Of a stretch of 64,000 nucleotides of DNA, positions 1 to 8,500 are shown one piece after another. The DNA is from Nematostella vectensis (taxonomy: Eukaryota > Cnidaria > Anthozoa > Actiniaria > Edwardsiidae). Location: assembly GCF_932526225.1 (NCBI RefSeq), contig NC_064041.1, forward strand, positions 1,500,699-1,564,698, given 5' to 3'. How positions within the stretch are numbered: position 1 is the stretch's first letter; every line of letters starts with the position of its first letter. A program made the position numbers and the translations under genes. Below the pieces are notes generated by a model. That model was not told where the DNA came from. It ran no database searches and was given only the letters and a program-made list of their open reading frames with translations.

Positions 1-149
1 TTCTCGAGGGCCTTGTCGTGCCTCTCCTTCTCAGCTAAGGCAGGGCTCTTATCGTTCGACATGAACTTTGCGAGGTAGTTGCCACCAACGAATGCAGTCG
101 CGTTTAGGACGGCGCCACCAACCAACTCGAGGCCATCGAGTAGTGTGTG
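1..149 (-). pseudogene. Partial small gene of the Polinton/adintovirus-like relic
   Basis: On the minus strand the frame encodes GLELVGGAVLNATAFVGG followed by a charged stretch rich in Lys, Glu and Arg. It runs off the left edge of the window, so only the N-terminal part is present. I see no in-frame ATG, and a TAG lies upstream in the same frame. A short hydrophobic, Gly/Ala-rich start followed by a charged, probably helical segment recalls a small accessory protein that travels with F54H12.2-like capsid genes in cnidarian genomes; that link is recollection and was not searched. Gene order and strand agree with the neighbouring remnants. Function unknown. Confidence 0.45.
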
Positions 150-221
150 TGTGTTTCGCACACTGTGTACGTGAACACGAGTCTAATACATGGCCTACAC
201 ATGTAGTGTAGTACACTACTA

Positions 222-423
222 CATGGGCAGGATCTTCTGGTCCTCAAGGTAACCCTTCAAAGCGACAGCACCTGCAACGGCATTTTTGCGTAGTTCATGG
301 CGTTCGCGGAGGGGTCTTTTGTGAAGTCTTTGCGCAAGACCTTGCGCCCAACCCAGCCGGTTTTGACTGCGGCGTCGGTGATGGTCTTTGTAATCTTGCT
401 TTGCTGCGTCGTCGACATTGCGA
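222..423 (-). pseudogene. Small viral-relic gene, frameshifted
   Basis: The frame opens with MSTTQQSKITKTITDAAVKT at 423 and reads about 53 codons before a TGA. The neighbouring frame then continues coherently (AVALKGYLEDQKILPM) to a TAG near 221. The natural reading is therefore one small protein of about 65 residues broken by a single indel around 260-275. It is basic with no obvious membrane segment. It lies between two other minus-strand remnants of the same element with short spacers, as in a compact viral gene cluster. Function not recognised. Confidence 0.45.
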
Positions 424-471
424 TGCACGGACGTGCGGATATGGGTGGGGCTCTCGTGTTTAAATGTCTGC

Positions 472-1092
472 TTACTCCACGGCTAACAGTCTGGGTCGGC
501 TCGCCGGAACGGCAAGCGGTCGATCCTTGTTCTGCTGTGCGGCCGCCAGCGGCGGCCTTGCGGGCGGAGTCACGTCGTCGGCCAAAACAAGTGGATCGGT
601 AGCTCGCTGTTTAACAGCTGGTGTACGAGTGAACGCGGCAGCTAGCTCCCGCCTACGTGTGTAGAGGCCGATCAATGACACTAGAAGACCAGCGACCCCG
701 ATAACCGAGCTAGCTGACCAAGCGGAGTTGCTTTCCGGGACTGGTGTGTGTGCCGAAGGCGTGCCAGAGCTTCGCGCGGCATCTTCGGCATGATAGCCCT
801 CGCGTCCCTGCGAATCGCTAGCGACCGGCGACTCAACGTGTGGCACAACACGAAGTGTCTCTTTCTTCGTCGCTCTGTTAAGTTGGTTCCACTTTGCCAA
901 GCACCTTCCAGCTTCGACTCGTCCAGGGTGTTTAGGTCGGGTCGCGGGTGGTTCGGGGCTCATGATTCTCTCCACTAACGCCGAAGGCGTACGTGCAGGT
1001 TCATGAGCAGTTTGTTGATGATGCTCATCATCAGCAGCTTCCGCTGACCCGTAGGGTCGCTGGGCACTAGTATTTCCTGGAGGTTCCTCCAT
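472..1092 (-). CDS. Small single-pass membrane protein of the viral relic (206 aa)
   Basis: This is the only uninterrupted small gene of the relic. Residues 1-110 are polar and low-complexity, rich in Ala, Glu, Pro and Ser. One hydrophobic segment lies around residues 128-146 (SASSVIGVAGLLVSLIGLYT) and is followed directly by an RRRE stop-transfer-like cluster. The rest is Ala/Pro rich. The shape is that of a small virion-associated or membrane-anchored protein; it belongs to no enzyme family I recognise. Its ATG at 1092 overlaps the end of the upstream gene (which stops near 1067), so the two were probably tightly packed. Because the surrounding genes are all broken, this frame may be open by chance or recently decayed. 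Confidence 0.5.
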   Translation of the reverse strand: MEEPPGNTSAQRPYGSAEAADDEHHQQTAHEPARTPSALVERIMSPEPPATRPKHPGRVEAGRCLAKWNQLNRATKKETLRVVPHVESPVASDSQGREGYHAEDAARSSGTPSAHTPVPESNSAWSASSVIGVAGLLVSLIGLYTRRRELAAAFTRTPAVKQRATDPLVLADDVTPPARPPLAAAQQNKDRPLAVPASRPRLLAVE

Positions 1093-1588
1093 TTGTGATG
1101 CAATATTTGGTTAAGAAGTGGCAAGCTTTCAAATGAACGTCTACTCTGGGATGGCAGACTTGCCAGTGTGCGTTTGCGGGCGAACCACTGGTGAGTCCGC
1201 GACTGCTAACTCGTGTTGACACCGCGTGTAACGCCCCGACGGCTAAAGCTATCAAACGACCGCAGCAAAGAGACAGGCTTCCGCACAATGTGCGGAGCTC
1301 GTTATGATGATGTAGTCGGACACTAGGTCATTGTGAAGATCGCCCACACTGTCTATCGGCAGCGTCATGCCTACTAGCTTGGTCGTAATCTTCAGGAAGC
1401 TGTCTGCCAGGGCGTCTGTAGTCCGGCTGGCTAGAGCGGTCTCGTATCGCTTCTCGTACTTCCTCACCTCCTCGGCGCTCATGCGTTTGACGTCGTCGTG
1501 AGTCAGGGCCTTGCCTACCATTTCTCTCGACTTCCCCGAGGCTACGAGAATCGCGAGTTTCTCCCACGCGTCTGAGGGCGTCTGAAAT
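1067..1588 (-). pseudogene. Small viral-relic gene, frameshifted and 5'-truncated by a Penelope insertion
   Basis: The frame runs from the Penelope junction (about 1588) through EMVGKALTHDDVKRMSAEEV at about 1524 to about 1285. The neighbouring frame then continues (CGSLSLCCGRLIALAVGAL) to a stop near 1067, indicating one indel near 1280. The first half is charged and helical (DVKRMSAEEVRKYEKRYE) and the second half is hydrophobic. An open frame continues upstream of the first ATG to the Penelope boundary, so the original start was probably lost or displaced there. I recognise the general pattern from cnidarian Polinton-like clusters but know no function. Confidence 0.45.
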
Positions 1589-1610
1589 TGAATAGTTCAG
1601 CTGTTGCATA

Positions 1611-2006
1611 ACAAGGCTAACAAGTTACTTTCTTGTAACAAGAAAGGACAACAACACCTCCGAAACCTACGTAGGACTAACCGAGAACGAATTCAAGACA
1701 AGATATAGAAACCACACCGCCTCATTCCGACACGCTAAACACAGAAACTCGTCCGAACTAAGCAAGTACATATGGAGCCGACAATATGGACATATTATAC
1801 ATATGGACAACGACATAGAACACTTTGTTTCATGGAAAATCCTGTCATCTCACTCCGCCTACAACAGCTCTAGCAAAAGATGTAATCTCTGCCTCAAAGA
1901 AAAACTTATCATTATCCGCCAACCCAAGCTATCAACTTTAAACAAGCGTAACGAGCTAGTGTCTTCGTGCCGCCACAGGAACAAAGCCTTGTTATGCAAC
2001 ATCTGA
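1611..2006 (+). pseudogene. GIY-YIG endonuclease domain of a Penelope-like element (fragment)
   Basis: The frame encodes a GIY-YIG-type core beginning ETYVGLTENEFKTRYRNH, where YVG is the usual second motif and the downstream Arg and His sit in the expected helix. It is followed by a Cys-containing tail (CNLCLKEKLIII) and ends RHRNKALLCNI before a TGA at 2004-2006. This arrangement matches the C-terminal endonuclease of Penelope-like retroelements, which nicks target DNA for priming of reverse transcription. The reverse-transcriptase part is absent, so the fragment cannot be autonomous. The domain itself has no stop codon, so it is not strongly decayed. Confidence 0.75.
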
Positions 2007-2120
2007 ACTATTCATTTTCATCATAACAGCCATTCAAATTTCGCGCCCTATTTTTATGTTTTTATGTTTTATACATAGATAGTGTATAAGTGATGGTAGT
2101 AATATATTCTTAATAGATTT

Positions 2121-2160
2121 CCTGATGAGTGGGCAACCACGAAACAGGCTTGCAGAGATG
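2121..2160 (+). ncRNA. Hammerhead-ribozyme-like core in the Penelope 3' region
   Basis: The strand reads CTGATGA (2122-2128), a four-base-pair stem GTGG/CCAC (2129-2132 with 2137-2140) closed by a GCAA tetraloop, then GAAA (2141-2144). That is the invariant hammerhead order: CUGAUGA, helix II, GAAA. Hammerheads are known in Penelope-like retroelements, which supports the call. After GAAA the sequence ACAGGCTTGC would form only a very short helix III, and the expected NUH cleavage triplet is not clear in this copy, so it may be inactive. Helix I partners were not resolved. Confidence 0.6.
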
Positions 2161-2211
2161 AAACGGTAGTTCGCGTGTTTTTTTCCTACAAAGTAATATA
2201 TATATATATGG

Positions 2212-2553
2212 CGCTAAACGCCCAGTTGACGAGCTGGTCAGAGCGCCTCTTTACGTCTTTTGAGGCCGCACAGTCGTCGAGTATGATTAGCGTATTAGTG
2301 CCTTCAAAGACAGCGGAGACAAACCTCAGCAGTATGTCGATCTAACCCGCCTCAGGTGTGACGACAAACAGACGATCTTCGCCCTCGCCGAAGCCTTCGT
2401 ATGTTTTGTTGTAGACGAAGGTAAGGCACACGAGTACGATGTAGTCAAACTTGCCCCGGAAAGGGCCGCGCAGCCGGTCCACCATGAATCGGGTTTCCCG
2501 CATGACGTCGGGCCCACGATGAGAGCGTTAAATGGGATGTTTTTCGGGTCCAT
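2212..2553 (-). pseudogene. FtsK/A32-type packaging ATPase remnant of the viral relic
   Basis: The start MDPKNIPFNALIVGPTSCGK at 2553 carries a Walker A motif (GPTSCGK). The frame is then lost by a short deletion just after the Lys. In the neighbouring frame a coherent ATPase continues, interrupted by a TAG, up to a hydrophobic Walker B-like stretch ending LIILDD (about 2274-2291). It ends at the TA repeat bordering the Penelope insertion, so the C-terminal half is missing. In Polinton/adintovirus-type elements this enzyme pumps DNA into capsids. Truncation, a frameshift and a stop make it non-functional. It lies 33 bp downstream of the capsid gene on the same strand. Confidence 0.7.
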
Positions 2554-2585
2554 ACCGCGCTGCCGCTGACACTTCGTGTCTGTGC

Positions 2586-3850
2586 TCAGTATTGTATGGA
2601 CTCTAGCTGTCCGTTCATAAGGTTCATTTGGGCGTCAGCCACCACAAACACGTGACAGTTTACGGTACCCGTGCCCCTTGCCGTGCGTTTTATCTCGAGA
2701 TGCACACCGTCGCGGGTGTTGACCAATCGGAGACCACCCCCATGGATAGCACTGTCGTCCGTCGTTCGAAGGTCGATCCACAGAGCAAACTTGTTATCGC
2801 CATAGAACGACTCGGGGCTGACACTAGGCGCTCCGCTGTGCCCCCCCCCCCCCCCCCCCCCGGGGGAGGGGCGGACGAACCGCCTTTCGCCTCCCTCCAG
2901 AAATCCGTGGGGCGTAGTCCCTGGCTGAAGACCTTGGTTGGCATGCCGTCGATTGTAACGCGAACGCTCTTGATGTCGGGGTACACGAACTTCTCAGTGT
3001 CGCGAGCCCCTGCCGTGTATGGCTCCACAAAGAGGAGCAACAGACCACTCATAGACCTTCGCGGCAGGTTGACACTCTCGTTGATTATGCTTTCCGTCCC
3101 TTTGCTAATCACGAAGGACTTGTGGAGGTTCACTTGCTCGTAGAAGAACGTTGTGCCGTTTTGGTAGGCGGCGGCTGCAGACTGGGTGAGGCTGTCGTCC
3201 CTCAGGCTGTCGTATTCCAGCTCTAGATGTTTGATGCCGTAGGATAATTTGGTAGCATCGCTTCCGACTACTACCTGGTCAACCGTTGCGAGCGTGATCT
3301 CGAAGAGCAGCGCCTCGGAGAGCGCTCTTGGGTACAGTATGCCATGGTCCGTCAGCAGAGAATGGTCTAGCGGGATGGTGTACTTCGCCCCATGGGCGGC
3401 GTTTAGAGCGTTCTCCTTGGCGTTACTAGTCGCTTTATCGCCAGCCTTGGAGCGAAGCTTGCGCATGTTTTCTGACTGTATGCCCTGCTCCAGGCGGTCC
3501 TCTCTCTCGACCTTGGACAGGTCCTCATACGTCTTGAAGACATCGTAGCGGTTGGTGTCCTGGAGCGTTTCTCCTGCAAACGTGATTTTCAGGCGGCTCA
3601 CGAGATTTCGGCCGACGTTATTCACGACGGTATTATTTGCTTGGCCTGAGATGGGGAGATCGAAACCGACCCTCAAGGAGCCAGGCACGAAAGACACGCC
3701 TTCCGATAGCTTTGGGACCGCCACATATAGCGTCTCACCGGGGGAGGCCGTCGACGGGTTGAGAGTGACACGGTGAACAGTTCTCTCGGCTTTCAACCCC
3801 AGAGGAGTTCTGGGTGTTCGTTGGGGGTCAAGTTTATCGCTGACTGACAT
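2586..3850 (-). pseudogene. Polinton/adintovirus-type major capsid protein (F54H12.2-like), frameshifted
   Basis: The frame starts at 3850 and gives about 330 coherent residues. Landmarks include YVAVPKLSEGVSFVPGSLRV near the N-terminus and GLLLLFVEPYTAGARD near residue 270. This matches the animal F54H12.2-like family, which corresponds to the double-jelly-roll capsid proteins of Polintons and adintoviruses. The frame breaks at a run of 21 C followed by 5 G (2841-2866). Past that tract a different frame resumes family-like sequence and stops at 2586-2588. The break therefore coincides with the homopolymer run, which may be a slippage mutation, an insertion or an assembly error. It is the best-preserved gene of the relic and fixes its identity. 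Confidence 0.75.
2841..2866. repeat. C21-G5 homopolymer tract inside the capsid gene
   Basis: Twenty-one consecutive C followed by five G. It disrupts the capsid reading frame. Similar long C or G runs occur at several unrelated sites in this window (49274-49287, 55441-55448, 62232-62243, 59713-59720), so this genome or assembly tolerates G/C slippage tracts. Confidence 0.9.
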
Positions 3851-3934
3851 TCCTAGTAGTACGAAGTCACGTGGCTATGGTGCGGACTGTTAGACATGTC
3901 TAATATAGCATAGCATGAGCTATGCGCACGCATC

Positions 3935-4869
3935 ATGGATGATGTTGACGTTGACATTGACGATACCTTACCAGGTGCGTCCGCCGATCGCGGAGCGGGG
4001 GACGACGAGACGACGCCCCTTATCCCGTTTGACCCCGACGATGGGGACGATGGAATGACGAGCACGTCATCGCGGGGGGCCGTACGCAAACGACCGCTGA
4101 AACCTCGTTCACCACAGAGGGTGCAGCGACAAGACTCGGTCTCCAGTCCCTCAGGGAAAAATACCCAGACCTTAACGAGAATCTGATACGGTTCCAATCA
4201 GACTAGAGGGGAAAGACGCTAATACAGCTTCGTAACCTCGACAAAGGTTGGACTAAACCAAGACAGCTGTTCAATGAGAACGGGGGCGTTCGACAGGACG
4301 TTGCAAAGCTGAAAGGCTTCAAGCTGGCGATGGGGTCTGTGGCAGAGATAGACGCGGTCATCCAGGAGAACACAGAACGAGTCCAAGAGCTGCAAGGGGT
4401 GGTAACCACAGACAGGGAGACCATCGACGACCCTAACACGTGAGAGAGTCGCCGCCAAAAGGCCCGTGAGCGCAACGAGGAAAGGCTTTCCGAGATCGAC
4501 GAAGTAGAACGCGAAAACCGAGAGCTCGAGAACCGAAAGCCGCTCAGAGAGCGCATCAAAGCCATCTTCAAAAAGTACGGCTTTACCGTCACCGCTATCG
4601 GGTTGGCCGTAGCGACGAAGATCGCGGCCATTGTGACGTCGCTCGGCAAGTCGCTCTCCTCCGTGGCCAGAGGGGTCGGTAACGGGCTTAAGGCTATCGG
4701 GAAAAAGCTAGGCGAGCTTCTTCCTGGGCTAGTAGGCAGCATCGCGAACTTCGTGTTTAAGGCTGCAGGAGAAGCGGTGAAGTTCCTTGGCGAAAATGCG
4801 TGGCTGCTAATTCTAGCCGTAGCCGCGTTCTTGGTTCGTCGAATGCAAAGCAATCATCGGAACAAGTAA
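3935..4869 (+). pseudogene. Coiled-coil/hydrophobic viral-relic gene, degraded
   Basis: It reads opposite to the capsid gene with an 84-bp gap between starts. The acidic N-terminus (MDDVDVDIDDTLPG) continues to about 4130, where the frame shifts. The second frame continues to 4869 with stops at 4204-4206 (TAG) and 4441-4443 (TGA). Its middle is charged and coiled-coil-like (ERNEERLSEIDEVERE). The last 90 residues are membrane-active in character: AIGLAVATKIAAIVTSLG, then GLVGSIANFVFKAAG, then a final hydrophobic segment and a basic tail (RRMQSNHRNK). The layout, a charged coil followed by amphipathic and hydrophobic segments, suits a virion membrane or lytic protein, but this is inference. 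Confidence 0.55.
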
Positions 4870-5333
4870 TACGCCGCGGCCACCGCGAGTGCCGACAACC
4901 CCGCCTTGAGGGCGGTGTGGTCACTTTTTTCGCCCGGTCCGGGTGGCGCGAAGCGCGTCATGCTGCGCGTACGTGAAGAGGGGACAGTCGCCGCGCCCTC
5001 TGTGTGCATTTTCGCAGGTGCGAAAGCCTTGCTTCTCGGACCCTAGTCGTGAATGATTTGTCCTCAGCCACGTGTATCTCTAGCTGCGTGAGTAGTGGGG
5101 TGATGTCTGAGGCCGTGCTCTCCACGGGGGTCGCGGGCACGGCTTAGAGCAGCTTTTGCCCGAGGCAGAGACCTGGGAAAGCCGGATTTTGCGTGTTTGA
5201 TTTGTTCGGCTGTAGCGTGTTTGATATGTTCGGCTATAGAGGCTCCCGCCGCAGTTGCTGCCTTTTTCATCTCTTCCGCCCCCCTTCGGGGGATCGCCTC
5301 GTCATTCAGCATCCGCCAGCCTTCCCAATCCAT
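4854..5333 (-). pseudogene. Small viral-relic gene, frameshifted
   Basis: It begins MDWEGWRMLNDEAIPRRG at 5333, followed by a helical Ala/Lys/His stretch. Coherence moves to another frame after about 5150 (TASDITPLLTQLEIHVAEDK) and ends in a hydrophobic C-terminus (AGLSALAVAAAYYLFR) with a TGA at 4854-4856, overlapping the end of the convergent gene by 16 bp. Tail-to-tail overlap is typical of compact viral genomes. No family recognised. Confidence 0.4.
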
Positions 5334-5363
5334 GCTCAGTCTTATTAAACACGAAGGCGGGCT

Positions 5364-5567
5364 GTGTTCAACACAATGGCGGTCCTACATACAATGCTCA
5401 CCAAAGGCGAACAGACGCTCTTCTTCGAGCGGCCGATAAGGCGCCCACGCTTCGTGGCGCTCCGGCAGTGCTCGCTGTTTAACAGCTGGTATAATCTCGA
5501 GCGGGAGCATCAGATAACGACTATAGTCGCCCTCCCGCCCATCGCTACTCTGCATATTTTACCATAG
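5364..5567 (+). pseudogene. Truncated viral-relic gene (67 codons)
   Basis: The frame MAVLHTMLTKGEQTLFFERP follows a possible start at 5364 or 5376 and contains CSLFNSWYNLEREHQI before losing coherence at about 5540. A short SLFNSWYNL-type motif near the N-terminus recurs in proteins that accompany Polinton-like capsid genes in cnidarians, as I remember it, perhaps fibre-like proteins. Only the first 60 or so residues are present. The relic appears to end here, since sequence beyond 5570 is AT-rich and non-coding. Confidence 0.4.
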
Positions 5568-5569
5568 CC

Positions 5570-8500
5570 TTAATTTCTACCATTTCTACCAAGTTCTGTT
5601 TGGAAAATCATCTCAGCTTGAATTGATTTAGCTGTATTTACTCGTGTTTACATTTGCGACCCGAGTGCCAAACACGCGGCTCAAGATAAGAATTAAGTTT
5701 TATTATTTCCCTAAAATACCTTTATCCCTTATTGAATGTCATTTTATTTTTATGGAACATTTTCAATAAAATCTAAGTGCCCAAACAGCTAGTCTGTTGA
5801 AAAGCCAGAGGTCGGAAAAACCGGCAAAGAGCTTGTAGGGACCTGAGCAGGCAAGGAGGGGGCCATGGAAGCATTCATGGTGAAGGTGCTCAGGGGCCAC
5901 TTTGTGACAAGAGGTCGTCAACTCAGGTCCGCCTGGCGGTGCCTCGACAGTTGAGCTTGTGGCCACTGGTTGAATGGGATTCAGCGCAATACGTGCCGCA
6001 ATTTCATCTCTAACTGCTTGTCGAATTGCTTCGGTCAAACTCTCCGCCACCTCGGTCTCTTGGGGTTTTTCTGAGGCGTCCATTGCAGCAGAAACCTCGA
6101 ATAATTCCTAAAAAACTAGCGAGCAGTTCTAGCTTGAAGCACTAGCAAGCATGCAAGCAGCCAAACGCGTGAGGCGATGGGGACCACCGCAACTCAATAC
6201 GCCCGCAGGCTCAAAAAACAAAGCATAGATAAATTTTCAAATTCTGAAAAGGGAATTGAATTTGATTGAAATTTTAATTTTCTACAGATCTTTGAAAATT
6301 TTCCTGGCCGCGCGAAAGGAGATTTAATCGATCGAGTGAATAATTCCAAGTTTTGGCGGGAAAATCTGAAACAACGTTTTTTCCTTAAATCCGTTAAAAT
6401 TCAGAGACGGCAATACCACAAAATATTAACGTGTTTTCTATTGCAATGCTACCCACAGCAAAGCGAAGAATAATTTAAAAGTCGAGCATTGTATGCGAAA
6501 AAAGAAAATATCGTTTTATTGTAGGTTTCAAAAACAGCGCGCGCTCGTGAGAATGTCGTCATTCTTTATCGCGAATGCAGCGCGGGCGCACAATGCAAAA
6601 ACAATTCAAAGACTAAAAAATATCTTCTAAATTTTGCAGATTTGTTTCCTGAAGTTAAATAATCATTTGACTACCAGGTTGAGATATAAAGATGACGGTA
6701 AAAGTTGTAACCACACCACGTTCTTCAGCAATAACTAAGAAGACATGAAGACGGGAACCAGTTTAGCGCGCGCATATGTTTTCTCGTGTAATTTGGCTGA
6801 CATCTCGATTTACGTCCCAAATGACTAGACCGGGCCTTCCAGTTCACGGCCTTTTTTTCCGAAGGTTGACCAAAATACCTCAATATTACAGATTTGAGTT
6901 ATTAGCGCGAACGCGTTGTATTATAGGGTCCATACGAACCACATACCATTTGTAAAATGAAAATATAAAGAATTGACAAAGTCTATCAATTTTGGAAGGT
7001 TATATGGACTTTAAGTGTTTAATAAACTACGTATTTCTTTCCTCTACTGGTTGTGTTTGCCTTTTGGCTCCTCCAGCGAGCTGTCCCTATGCGTTTGTTA
7101 CGACAACCTATCGCTGCCTACCGTTGAAAGTGTAAAATACATCCCTTGCAACATTGCATTCCATGCCTCCTCTTGATTTTGGAAATTCAGAGCCAGTTTT
7201 TCTAACATTAGAACTGAATCGATAGCCATTACTTCTGTAAAAGTATTGAAAGTTTTTTCTATGAATACATGACTTGTTTTAGCCAGGTAATAAAATTGGC
7301 TGATTTTTGTAGTTGTAAATGTTTGCAAGATCATTCATTTGTTGTTCTTCGGATCAAATCAAATCAAATTGAATCAAATAGAATTGCCATGCTAGCTATT
7401 TTAGTTTAGTCTGATAAACAACAACATAAGCTCTTGTGTCAAAATTTTGAAGAATAGAGATTGTAGAGTTGGATATTAGAGTCGTTCGTTGGGTTTTGCC
7501 GTGAATGAATCATTTTGAAAATCACTCAACTTTTATGGATTCCATCATAGTCCACCGCATCAAGGAACTATAGGAAGAAACTGTTAAAATCTAATATTTT
7601 AATGAGCTTATCTTCGCATGGTAATGAAGAATAGGGTTGTTGATAAGCTAAAACGAGGACGTCCTAAAACACGCGGGAAAGCAAATGACGTTTTATTGGC
7701 AATTTACTGGCTTATTTGAATAAATTGGAAACTGGTCGGGCATTTAGTCCATTGAAGACCAAAGGATCCTGAATTTTTGTTAAACGCGATTTTTTGTTGT
7801 TGCCATACTACGGCTTTCCCCTTCTTCTTCGTTTTTTCGTAATGTAGCAAGAATGTATTGTAATTCTACTTATTCTTTTTTCATGTTTATGACATATACC
7901 CCGAGCAAGTTATGCGAAAACAAGCTCGAAAGATAAGTTCGGGCTCGGTAGTTAAGAACCCGAAAGGCTCGGGCTCGGATTATGAAATTTGACAAAAATC
8001 TCGCCGCTCGATTTTTAAAATGCGGGTCTCGGCGCCTCGGTGAGTCTCGGATTTACCCATCGCTACCTCTAAGACCTTTCCCGACAGTTGCAGCAGATAA
8101 AACTCAAGTGTCACTTTGATAACGATTTTATAGTATATACAATAATCAAGGAACAAGTTCAATTCCGACATAAAAGCTAAATTCAGATTCGCTTGACCTT
8201 TCCTAACAAATATACATATACTTTAAACTCAATAGGTCTACAATGTACTGTGATATTTTCGGAAATTAAGAACAGCCGACATTAAGCCATTAAGCAGCAT
8301 GTTGTAGAAAATTCCTAAGTGTCACTAAAATTCCGATGTTATGTGTACAGAGACGGAAAACATTCAATACCGACAACAAAGCTCCATATTCAGATTTGAT
8401 TACCATTTCTCAACAAATAAGTATAGAATACTTTGAACCATGATATACATCATGGTCTCTTGTTTGAACTTACTAGGTCGACAATTTACTGGGTTAATTG

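Larger units (their letters stand above)
1589..2205 (+). mobile_element. 3' end of a Penelope-like retroelement
   Basis: The segment contains the C-terminal GIY-YIG endonuclease reading frame (about 1611-2006), an AT-rich 3' tail and a hammerhead-like core (2121-2147). The left boundary is a 30-bp inverted copy (1589-1618) of 1985-2014, matching at 29 of 30 positions. Inverted partial end copies are typical of Penelope-like elements. The insertion sits inside the viral relic: the ATPase gene is cut on its right side and another small gene on its left. Only about 600 bp of the element is present, consistent with 5' truncation. The right junction after the TA-rich run at about 2205 is approximate. 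Confidence 0.7.

Noticed and set aside
2690..2860. The C-terminal extension SSAPPPGGGGGGG... of the capsid frame as a real protein part
   Set aside because: It is the out-of-frame reading through the C21-G5 run; family-like sequence is in another frame.
4203..4853. A 216-codon minus-strand frame opposite the degraded coiled-coil gene
   Set aside because: It is the complement of the plus-strand frame; Ser/Arg-rich composition and no motif.
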